DNA of 64,000 nucleotides from Alisma plantago-aquatica (Eukaryota; Streptophyta; Magnoliopsida; Alismatales; Alismataceae). Under the pieces are notes generated by a model that saw only the letters and a list, made by a program, of their open reading frames with translations, ran no database searches and was not told the origin of the DNA. Both the position numbers and the translations under genes were made by a program. This document shows, one piece after another, positions 35,701-47,700 of the stretch. Positions within the stretch are counted from its first letter, which is position 1. Every line of letters begins with the position of its first letter. Location: contig OY856412.1 of assembly GCA_963693085.1 (NCBI GenBank), positions 1,124,073,244 through 1,124,137,243 on the forward strand, given 5' to 3'.

Positions 35701-38700
35701 ATGAAGGAAAGTAGGACAGCCGCAGGGGGCAAGATAGAAGACATCGTCAACAGTAGGAGCTTATGGGAGAGGGTTAATAAAATTCTTAGAATCATGGAAC
35801 CAATAGTGAAGGTGCTCAGGTTGGTGGATGGAGATAAGTCGCCAACCATACCCTACTTGTATGAACCAATGACCCTGATGACAGATTCAATATCAAAAGT
35901 TGTTCCAAGAGGAAGTGCCCAATACAAGAAAATTATAAGCGGTGGGAGAAAATGTTTTTGCACCCTATGCACAAAGCTAGTGAGCATAACTGATGCTTAT
36001 TCAATAATTATATACATTTCTATATCTTGATAACTGATGACACTTATTCAATACAAGACAATTTTATTTATAGCCATTTCTATTTCTTGTAGTTCATTAC
36101 TTGAACCCTAGATTCCAATACAAATACCAGTTAGGGTTCAAGAGCGACTTCATGGCAGCTATTAAAGAAGTTGTGGAGAAACTTGTCACCACATCTGAAG
36201 AGAGGGTGATTATTATGGACCAGGTAATACATATAGTCTGGAACTCTGTATTTACTAATTATTGAGAAAAAAATTCAGATTTTACCACCCTTGACCTTAT
36301 CAATGTTGTCATGTTAATTTGCAGTTGAGACAGTTCAGAGAAGCCATTGGGTGCTTTGCGCATCCAAGCGCTATTGCTGACAGAGAAAAAGCTGTTCCAT
36401 GTGAGTGATGGTCATGGCATGGCACAGGTTGTGAAGAGCTACGTCGAATTGCTGTGAGAATTCTATCACAAATAGCTGCTGCAGGTGGTTGCGAAAGAAA
36501 TTGGTCCACATTCAGAAAAAGACGGAACAGACTTGGCGCACAACGTCTAAATGACTTGGTATACGTTCACTATAACATGAGGTTGAGGGCAAAAGATCTT
36601 AGAGAGCCCGGATTTAGAGAAGTGGACCTCGCTGTCATCCATGATCCACTTGATATTGCTTTTACCTTTGGTTGTGGTGATGGGAATATTGATCCAGAGG
36701 ATAATCCATTACAGCAATGGATGACTAATATTGGTGGTGCCCCAGTTTTAGATAGAAATGATGGCGGGCCGGATCCCACTGTTGAAGCAACATTCATGCC
36801 TAACACTAGAGCAGAAGAAGAGACAGCTACAAGAGACTGCAGCCCTGTACAAAGATTTGAAGAAGAAGAAGAGCACATTCAAGATGAGATGGATATTGCA
36901 CAGGCAGTTGAAGAAGGTGGAACTCGTTCTAGTAGCCACTCTTCCAAATCTGATGGTGGTGGTGATGATGATGATCTTGACAATGATGATGATGATGATG
37001 ATCTTGACGATGATGATGATGCACCTAATGATGATGATGATGGTGATGGTGATGACCAAGAAGGTAATGATAATAATGAAGAGTGGGTAGGATTTGAGAA
37101 TGACAATGATGATCGACCTTATCTCTCTGCCCCTAGGGCTGAAGTTGCACCTGCTGAAACTCAACAACCATTTGCTCAAAAGACATTCCAGAGAAGAAAA
37201 ACCAGAGGTACAAAAGAATATATTGCCACACCACAAGGTCCAACACCGTCACCACCACCTCTAGCTATTCTTCCAGCTCCGCAATACCAAAGTGATTATA
37301 TTTCTGATTTGGCTGAATCAGTTGGGAGCATGAGTATTTCAGACAAGGATTCATCTTCTATTGTTGGTTCTTTATTTGGGTATCCTCATGCACCACAAAC
37401 ACAACCTGCAGTCGCACAACCACCACAACAAGATCCCTATAACTATGACTATGGTTATGGTGGGAGTCATGAGACTTATAATTATGGTGATGGTTATTCT
37501 TCTTCTTCTGGAGGTATACAAGTACAACCAGGCTATATGTATGGAGGATACAATGACCCACTGATGCAAGGTTATTCTTACACTGGAGAACATGTTCATA
37601 TGGAATCTAATGATGGTGGGCAAACTTGGCAAGGATACCATGATGTTTTGTATGTTCCTCCATTAGTTGTTGCTCCTCTAGCTCCAGTTGCTTCACAACC
37701 ATCTATTGATCAAGAAAAAGCACTTGAGGAATTTTTCCTAAAACATGGGATGATGCAGTTTGTGTCTAAGGAGGTCTACCAAGAGCATGTTGAGACATAT
37801 AACCGCTTGTATAAGAATGATATGAGTTGGGCAACATATGTTGATAGTATCAATGAGCATATGTATGGTTAACAACGAGGAGGACAACAACCACTACGAC
37901 ACTCAAGCTTCAACTAGGACTGTTGGTCTCTTAGTCCTACTCTGTAAGACTTATGGAACATCATAATGTGTAAGTTTGTTAGTTTATAATTTGTTTTATA
38001 TATTATAAGTTGTAATATGTAAGTTGGTAACTGTAGTTTGTACTTTGTAGTACTCTAGTCTAGTTGTTTTAACTTGAAGTTTGCAAGTTTGTAACAGTCT
38101 AACTGTCTAACATACTTTGTCATTTCTATTCATTTGTGCACTCACTCATTAAGACATGGATCCCACCCTAATCTCTAAACATATAAATTTATCATATAAT
38201 CTAGTGTATCTATGTCTAGACATTGTGTATGCAAAAATTCATAGTTTAATTCCTTCATTTTGTCACCGAAATTGCCATTGAAATTCTGTAGAAATTATTC
38301 AGTTTCCTTCACTTACAAATGTGGGAGACCCCCATATCCAATATGAAATATTATTACATATTTGAGTAGATCTTGGCGTTTAGATCATCCTGGTAAATTT
38401 TCATGATTTAATTCGCTTATTTGATCGTCGAAATTGTTAGGGCCGTAAATATCGAAATTTCATGCAAATTTTGAAATTTTTTTGTTTCTGGGCCATTGGA
38501 CACGACATCGAAATCGGACATTTAATTCTATGATTGTGAGAGTTCGATGGACAAAAGAAAACACTCACGAAGACAAAGGAGAAAAGATCGTTGAATTACT
38601 ATTGTGTCCCATACCATCACATTACAACCAAAAGGGTTATATATTACTATTGTGCACAAAATTCTTTATGTTTATTATTTAACTCATAAAATTCATCAAT

Positions 38701-41700
38701 TCCTTATTTATTCGAATTATGCATCAATATTCTTAATTATGGACACCTAGTCCTTCTCTATGCACATTATTTCTCTGAACCTCATACCTTAATTATCATA
38801 TGCGACATATTTTAGGTATTTTTTATTAGTCTAAGGATTAATATGAGGGCATTAAGTCATATTTGTTCACATGTCTACATGTTAGGGTGTTTTATTCATG
38901 CATTAACATATTAGGATTTCAATTAACTGTTTTGAGGTATAACATCCTTCTTGTTTGGCTAAGTCCAAAGAGTCAAACTTTCTATCCTCCCAAGGCATAA
39001 AATCAGGGTCAAAGGGCTAGGTTTCGGTATGTTACACGTCAAGCCTCAAGTTGATACTATATGGATTAGTTTCTTACTTCATATGCCACTTCTTAACTGA
39101 CGATCCAATTCTACTTGCTTGAATCAAGCATGGAGAGATTGAGCACCATTTTTGCTTGAGAGATGATATAGTGTGGTGAGTATTCAATCTGTATTTTCTT
39201 AAATGAACAACTAGAAAATAAATTTACATAGCTTCTCTGTGGTTCATTTTGACATACATTTAATAAATATTTTTGTGTCGCTAACTACAATAATCCCAAT
39301 GCTCGCTGCAGACGACATTAATTATAAAAGTTACAACTGACCATAGTTGCTACTGCCATCTATATGTAGAGGTTTAATGAAACGTCCCCGGATTTTCACC
39401 TTCTCAAAACCCCATGGAGATGAGAAGACAAAATCCGAACACGTTAGGCAATTGTATCAGATAGCGATGCGGAAGCATAATACGTGCATACATGAACATT
39501 AAACCATAACATACACCATAAAAATTTCTCAACATTCAACATGTATATATTACCTAGTGAGTTATTACAACACGATTTACAATTACATATTGAATGGAAA
39601 TTCTACAAGTCTGAACATGTATGCTAACAGGATCTTAGACAATAGGTACAACCTGTACAACTGCTCACTTCCCATCTTTTATTCCATGCTAGCTCTGAAC
39701 CTAAAACATATGTGAAACAACGAATCAACACACAAGGTGTTGTGTACGCGGGTAGAAAGATACCTACTAATATGTTTGCATAATTGAAATAACTTGAGAA
39801 AGAAAGATTAAAAGAAAACATTGTTTAAAGCGATAATCAGGTAAACATTCCTTTTATTGCATTCACTTTGATGCGGTTGTACTACACATACTTGCACTTG
39901 ACTTACATCTAGTGTGGGCAATATAGTATCATCATACATCTAACATGGGCCAAGGAATCATACATCCATGTTAGGCAACATACATCCACAGTAGGCTATG
40001 TGCTCTAGTAGCTACAACCCATCATACTCATTTATGATCTATTAGATTTGGCCAAGTATAACTCATACTAGTTCGACCAAGCAATCATATCCAAATACGA
40101 GCATTCAAGATATTACATATCATAGGCAACCAGAAAACTAGTCTTATACTTAATAAATCCCACGTACCTGAGTTTAGAGATTTCTAATCATTCTGGATCA
40201 TTTAGAACTTTGTCCAAGACCTGATTAAATATAATTGAGCATCATTAATATATGATCATCATTATACTTAACATTTTTAGGTCCAACATAGGGTTTAGGC
40301 CAAGGCTAGGTTTTACTGATCTAAAGTGTATCTCTGGTATTTTTCTACTGATCAGAAGGTCATTATAAGGGTTTGTTCCAAATTTCATATTTTCCTGATG
40401 CTTTATCTATTTTCTAAAATTAATATGAGTTAAAAGGCATATAACTAGTCTTTGCTAGAAAAAGACCTATTATTATGAATATTATTCCATTTAGAGTTCA
40501 AATATGGGTTTCAATCATCATTGGGGATCTAGAAGAATTTTTAGGAGAATTAATATCAACTGGATATAATTTATTTCATTTAACAAATTGCAAAAAGGAG
40601 CACTATACTTTAAATTATTATCATCATTATTTGTTCTTTAAAAGCCTGATCTAAGGGTCTAGCAATGTAGAGGATATTTTTCTGAATCTGGGGGTATTTT
40701 TGGGGCATTTATAGGACACTGGAGCTATTTTCTATGTATTATACAAGATATAGACATATTCTGGAATTTTAGGAGGTATTTACCTTTTTGGGATTTTCTG
40801 GGCCGTTGATCTCATCTTCAGATCACTCAAATGCTCGCCACATTGCTCCATAAGTGGGGCACGGTTCAGGGTCTGCTTATCCGGTTTAGCTAACCGGTCT
40901 GGCACCTCCTCTCTTCCTGATCTGCCCTGACTGGGCTTCCCATAGTTGGAGCGTGAAGCCGCCGGCTCCATTCTCTGTTTGGGCGCCGCATGTGTTATCC
41001 TCCGGTGTGAGTGCGGCCCCGCATAGGCTTGGGCTCCGATGGCCAGAGATGGCACTACCCTCTCCGTCGCTCGCCAAGGCATCCACCTCCATCACGATCG
41101 TCCCAACAGTAAGCAGTCCTCATCCGCGATGGTCTCTCTACTTCAGCTTGTGAGGGCACAGTCGTTGCAAGATACCCATCTCGAAGTTCTCTTCCTCGCC
41201 GACTTCCGACACTCTCAAGACCTCTACGATTGCTCGTTCTGAGACCAAGTTAGGGCGCCGTCGTGTGGGCTGGATCCGATCTGGGAATCCCCAAAGTCGT
41301 GATCCCTATGTTCTCGTGCGTGTCCCCAAGATCTGCAGACGTTGGTCGTGCGGCGCCGCGGCAAGAGATCACGCCGCCGAGGCATCATATGAGGTCGCCT
41401 TCTCCGTCCCCTGTCGTGCGTGAGCGTCGTGGCACAGGGAGAACTCCAACGTTATTTGTCAGAGGCACGACTCCCATAGGTCAGGCGATTGGGGTGGGTT
41501 TCTTCTCGCTAAACCGGTCTGAACTCCCTCCTCTCCTTCTCGTTATCCAAGCATGCCCTCAGTTCACCATGGGAGCGCTGCCATCACACCCTACTGGCGC
41601 AGAAGATGAAGAAAGGGGAAGAAGGTTGCCCTCATCAAGGCTAGCGGAAAGCTCCTGGAGATCTAACAGAAGCTACGCACCTAGGTTTTGACGTTGGTTG

Positions 41701-44700
41701 TAATGGGAGACCTCGAAGCCTCCTCTTCATCAGCCATAATGGATGATCTCTGAGGCCATGAAGAAGGGAAACGCAGGGAGAGCGTCAACCTCGACCCACC
41801 ACCTGTTAGTTGTAGAGGAGAGGTACAGGGAGATCCACCTACGATCATCCACCTACACACCTCTATACCCACACTGAGGGGAGGGGGTCGTTGAGATCCT
41901 AAAAGTGTGGCGAACTTGGCCACTTCAGCCTAGACTTCGATTCCTCCTAATGACTCCCTCCACCAGCATCCTGAAGAATGGTCACCTGCTCCTCAGTTTG
42001 CGGAGGTTCAAGAAGAGTTATTAAGGACTGTCTAAGCTACAACCACGGTCAATCAGACCTGATGTTACCCAACTGGGATGGTGCCCACATGAGTCGCGCC
42101 CCTCTCCACTTGACTGATCATGTATGACGATACTGGTGAATCAATCTTGGTCTAAAGTCAATTGGTTCCAATTATTTGATCAATAATCAAGCAATACAAA
42201 AACTCTCACATGATAGGCATTAGTTTCCCCAGCACGTGGTCTAGCATTCAGCCACATTCGACACCAAATACCCAACATTTGTTCATTCAAAATCATTCTT
42301 CACATAACCTCATAAATAAGTATATAATCCTTGAATTCAATTCAAGAAATCATCAAATATTGGTCCAACAAGTCCAACAACACTTGTTATGATCCTAAAA
42401 TACCTCAAGGCTCATCAATTGATCACTTGTTTTCATTACGACTACTAAATCGACCTCTTTCACTCATAAGTACCCAAGTCGGTGAATAAAAATCTATTCA
42501 TTGTAATGGATGTCAATTAGATCTAATAATCATTCATTGCATCTATGATTACCCTTTTTAAGTGAAAGAGTCCAAAATTGAATGATTAACCCGTTAATTT
42601 GGTAGTAAACATCTACATAACATTCATGGTCTTCAATTTCTATATGGGGTATCTAAACCCAAAAATCCGGGTTATCACATTCACCCCACCTTAGATGGAA
42701 TTTCGTCCTCGAAATTCAACGAATATCATTCTCGAGGTGATATCAAGGAGTCCAACCTCATATGTGCCACCAGTTGTAGATTTCTGGGATATCAATATGA
42801 ACCCTAAGTTATTATCTTAGGATTTAGAGCACCTAGGGTGTACCCACCCCACCTTATATAGGTTGAAGCATCACTTAATGTCTTAGCTATAACATGACAT
42901 TATGATATCTTAGGGTTACATCACCTCTAAGGGTATATGTTTGTTCATACTTTTAATGTTCAGGAGGAATTCGTTTATATGCCATGATATTCAGATCGTT
43001 CAAATCTAACATCATTAACACCTTCCAATGATTTCAGCATTAGAGGAGATTTATCTTCCCCCTTGATATTATAATTTTTTTTTCTACTTAAGAAGGGCTT
43101 ACGTAACATGTTTGACAATTAGGGTTTCACCCTATGGTGTGATATTCATACTCAACTTAGAAGCATACATTGAGAAGGATCAAAGTTACGAACTATATTT
43201 CTGATCATATATCCTATGATCCAAAAATATCTTTATATCAAGTTCATGAGTTCAACTTTTTATGTCTTGCATGTATTATGTGAAGGGAAAGAGAGAATAT
43301 ACTAAGTTTATCCCATGATCTCAGCATCATATCTTTTATGTTTCATATGTAGGGGAAGGGAATATTTTAAAGTCAAACTTATCATGATTTCAATCTTGGG
43401 TACTACATGTATGATATAGGGGGAAAATATAGAATAGGTCAAGCTTATACGAGTGACTCCTCATATATAAATCATCTATATAGCTCAAGTGAGGTTTCTA
43501 TCATCGTATATTAAGAAAGAGAAGAAGAAGGGAGAACATGTATGTTGAGTATCTTTTGCACAGAGCATCATACTCTCATAACTAGGGTTCATATATTACC
43601 TCACTTGCAACTAATGATGCGATTTACAAAATATGTCACTCCAGCTAGGACCTAACTCAGCCAAAGGATTGACTTTATCATATGGGTCATCTACCCATCC
43701 TTTTATTTTACCCAATTCTCACATATAGATTTGAATCATGCATAAGGACTCAACTCAACACTCGAGAGTTATCTAGTGTAGGATTTTTTTTTAACACATA
43801 TCTCATATATTGGAGGCTAGGTCCTATGACCTTCTCCCTGTGGGTCTCACTCTCTCTAGAGTTCACCACATATCTCATCCTACCACTAGATATCCTCCTT
43901 GTATAAGAGCTTGAGGCTCATGCACACTCATCTCTATCTTAACTTAGCTTATCTTAAGTAGGAAAAGGGAATGTACTTTCATCATCAAGATTTTACTTAA
44001 ACTCTCCAAAATTGGATTCAACTAGTATACAATTTAAACCTTTATAAGGAAACTTATACCATCATAGATCAAACTTAGATAAGATTGCACATGCTTATTT
44101 CAACTATCACTCTATCATCCACTCGATGTATCATATCTTGATAAGGTTCTAGACATCTAATCTAGACTACTCTCTCTTCTAGACTGATGTCACTCCCTTT
44201 CACTTAGGTTACATGAACACTAACTACTCTCCAGTGTGAGGGACACATTTTCATATTTACATATAGGTAATAAAATATTATATAGTTTTTCTCCGAGAAG
44301 GCAGACGTCAGAGAAAACTATCGAGGCTCGAGCCGATTGGAAAATAAAACCAAATCAGCAAAACGAGTGTCCCACACACAGTAGATAGTCTAGTGCCATG
44401 TCACCTAGTGAAATGGTGAGAACAAGGTGTAGACTAGTGTAGCTACCCAATACATATGAGCTCTATATGGAAAGGGTTTCAAGCACTTGTCTAAACCTAG
44501 TTCTCGAACATCTAGGTTCTAACCTAGAGGCTAACTCAAACATAGTTCTTATAGAACAACTTGCTATGTTTCTAGGGTTTGAAATGAAAGGTGAAATTTA
44601 GTTTTATGTTTCATGGTGAGCAATTGTTAGGTGTAGCTATTGTTCATGCTCTGATACCAACTGAAACGTCCCCAGATTTTCACCTTCTCAAAACCCCATG

Positions 44701-47700
44701 GAGACGAGAAGACAAAATCCGAACATGTTAGGCAATTGTATCAGATAGCGATGCGGAAGCATAATACGTGCATACATGAACATTAAACCATAACATACAC
44801 CATAAAAATTTCTCAACATTCAACATGTATATATTACCTAGTGAGTTATTACAACACGATTTACAATTACATATTGAATGGAAATTCTACAAGTCTGAAC
44901 ATGTATGCTAAAATGATCTTAGACAATAGGTACAACCTGTACAACTGCTCACTTCCCATCTTTTATTCCATGCTAGCTCTGAACCTAAAACATACGTGAA
45001 ACAACGAATCAACACACAAGGTGTTGTGTACGTGGGTAGAAAGATACCTACTAATATGTTTGCATAATTGAAATAACTTGAGAAAGAAAGATTAAAAGAA
45101 AACATTGTTTAAAGCGATAATCAGGTAAACATTCCTTTTATTGCATTCACTTTGATGCGGTTGTACTACACATACTTGCACTTGACTTACATCTAGTGTG
45201 GGCAATATAGTATCATCATACATCTAACATGGGCCAAGGAATCATACATCCATGTTAGGCAACATACATCCACACCAGGCTATGTGCTCTAGTAGCTACA
45301 ACCCATCATACTCATTTATGATCTATTAGATTTGGCGAAGTATAACTCATACTAGTTCAACCAAGCAATCATATCTAAATACGAGCATTCAAGATATTAC
45401 ATATCATAGGCAACCAGAAAACTAGTCTTATACTTAATAAATCCCACGTACCTGAGTTTAGAGATTTCTAATCATTCTGGATCATTTAGAACTTTGTCCA
45501 AGACCTGATTAAATATAATTGAGCATCATTAATATATGATCATCATTATACTTAACATTTTTAGGTCCAACATAGGGTTTAGGCCAAGGCTAGGTTTTAC
45601 TGATCTAAAGTGTATCTCTGGTATTTTTCTACTGATCAGAAGGTCATTATAAGGGTCTGTTCCAAATTTCATATTTTCCTGATGCTTTATCTATTTTCTA
45701 AAATTAATATGAGTTAAAAGGCATATAACTAGTCTTTGCTAGAAAAAGACCTATTATTATGAATATTATTCCATTTAGAGTTCAAATATGGGTTTCAATC
45801 ATCATTGGGGATCTAGAAGAATTTTTAGGAGAATTAATATCAACTGGATATAATTTATTTCATTTAACGAATTGCAAAAAGGAGCACTATACTTTAAATT
45901 ATTATCATCATTATTTGTTCTTTAAAAGCCTGATCTAAGGGTCTAGCAATGTAGAGGATATTTTTCTGAATCTGGGGGTATTTTTGGGGCATTTATAGGA
46001 CACTGGAGCTATTTTCTATGTATTATACAAGATATAGACATATTCTGGAATTTTAGGAGGTATTTACCTTTTTGGGATTTTCTGGGCCGTTGATCTCATC
46101 TTCAGATCACTCAAATGCTCGCCACATTGCTCCATAAGTGGGGCACGGTTCAGGGTCTGCTTATCCGGTTTAGCTAACCAGTCTGGCACCTCCTCTCTTC
46201 CTGATCTGCCCTGATTGGGCTTCCCATATGGAGCGTGAAGCCGCCGACTCCATTCTCTGTTTGGGCGTCGCATGTGCTATCCTTCGGTGTGAGTGCGGCC
46301 CCGCATAGGCTTGGGCTCTGATGGCCAGAGAGGGCACTACCCTCTCCGTCGCTCGCCAAGGCATCCACCTCCATCACGATCGCCCCAACAGTAAGCAGTC
46401 CTCATCCGCAATGGTCTCTCTGCTTCAGCTTGTGAGGGCACAGTCGTTGCAAGATACCTATCTCGAAGTTCTCTTCCTCGCCGACTTCCGACACTCTCAA
46501 GACCTCTACGATTGCTCGTTCTGAGACCAAGTTAGGGCGCCGCCGTGTGGGCTGGATCCGATCTGGGAACCCCCAAAGTTGTGATCCCTATGTTCTCGTG
46601 TGTGTCCCCAAGATCTGCAGATGTTGGTCGTGCGGCGTCGCGGCAAGAGACCACGCCGCCGAGGCATCATATGAGGTCGCCTTCTCCGTCCCCTGTCGTG
46701 CGTGAGCGTCGTGGCACAGGGAGAACTCCAACGTTACTTGTCAGAGGCACGACTCCCATAGGTCAGGCGATTGGGGTGGGTTTCTTCTCGCTAAACCGGT
46801 CTGAACTCCCTCTCCTTCTCGTTATCCAAGCATGCCCTCAGTTCACCATGGGAGCGCTGCCATCACACCCTACTAGCGCAGAAGATGAAGAAAGGGGAAG
46901 AAGTTTGCCCTCATCAAGGCTAGCGGAAAGCTCCTGGAGATCTAACAGAAGCTACGCACCTAGGTTTTGACGTTGGTTGTAATGGGAGACCTCGAAGCCT
47001 CCTCTTCATCAGCCATAATGGATGATCTCTGAGGCCATGAAGAAGGGAAGCGCAGGCAGAGCGTCAACCTCGACCCACCACCTGTTAGTTGTAGACGAGA
47101 GGTACAGGGAGATCCACCTACGATCATCCACCTACACACCTCTATACCCACACTGAGGGGAGGGGGTCGTTGAGATCCTAAAAGTGTGGCGAACTTGGCC
47201 ACTTCAGCCTAGACTTCGATTCCTCCTAATGACTCCCTCCACCAACATCCTAAAGAATGGTCACCTGCTCCTCAGTTTGCGGAGGTTCAAGAAGAGTTAT
47301 TAAGGATTGTCTAAGCTACAACCACGGTCAATCAGACCTGATGTTACCCAACTGGGATGGTGCCCACATGAGTCGCGCCCCTCTCCACTTGACTGATCAT
47401 GTATGACGATACTGGTGAATCAATCTTGGTCTAAAGTCAATTGGTTCCAATTATTTGATCAATAATCAAGCAATACAAAAACTCTCACATGATAGGCATT
47501 AGTTTCCCCAACACGTGGTCTAGCATTCAGCCACATTCGACACCAAATACCCAACATTTGTTCATTCAAAATCATTCTTCACATAACCTCATAAATAAGT
47601 ATATAATCCTTGAATTCAATTTAAGAAATCATCAAATATTGGTCCAACAAGTCCAACAACACTTGTTATGATCCTAAAATACCTCAAGGCTCATCAATTG

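Larger units (their letters stand above)
27869..38480 (+). mobile_element. hAT-type transposon, degraded, interrupted by a copia (ends approximate)
   Basis: A hAT transposase gene with introns occupies 33977-37872 and its probable leader exon lies near 28090-28197. Outside these are repeats built on AAATTTCGATCGAAATT (27875-27932) and, on the right, ATCGAAATTTCATGCAAATTTTG (38446-38470), which look like subterminal sequence. I could not find matching terminal inverted repeats or an 8-bp target duplication, so both ends are estimates. Confidence 0.55.

Noticed and set aside
36748..37236. Ile- and Ser-rich frames opposite the hAT tail
   Set aside because: Shadows of the GAT repeat in the Asp-rich coding tract.
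41263..41691. 142-codon frame, repeated at 46545-46970
   Set aside because: Both are in the LARD LTRs. Openness follows from GC-rich sequence; frames on the other strand are just as open.
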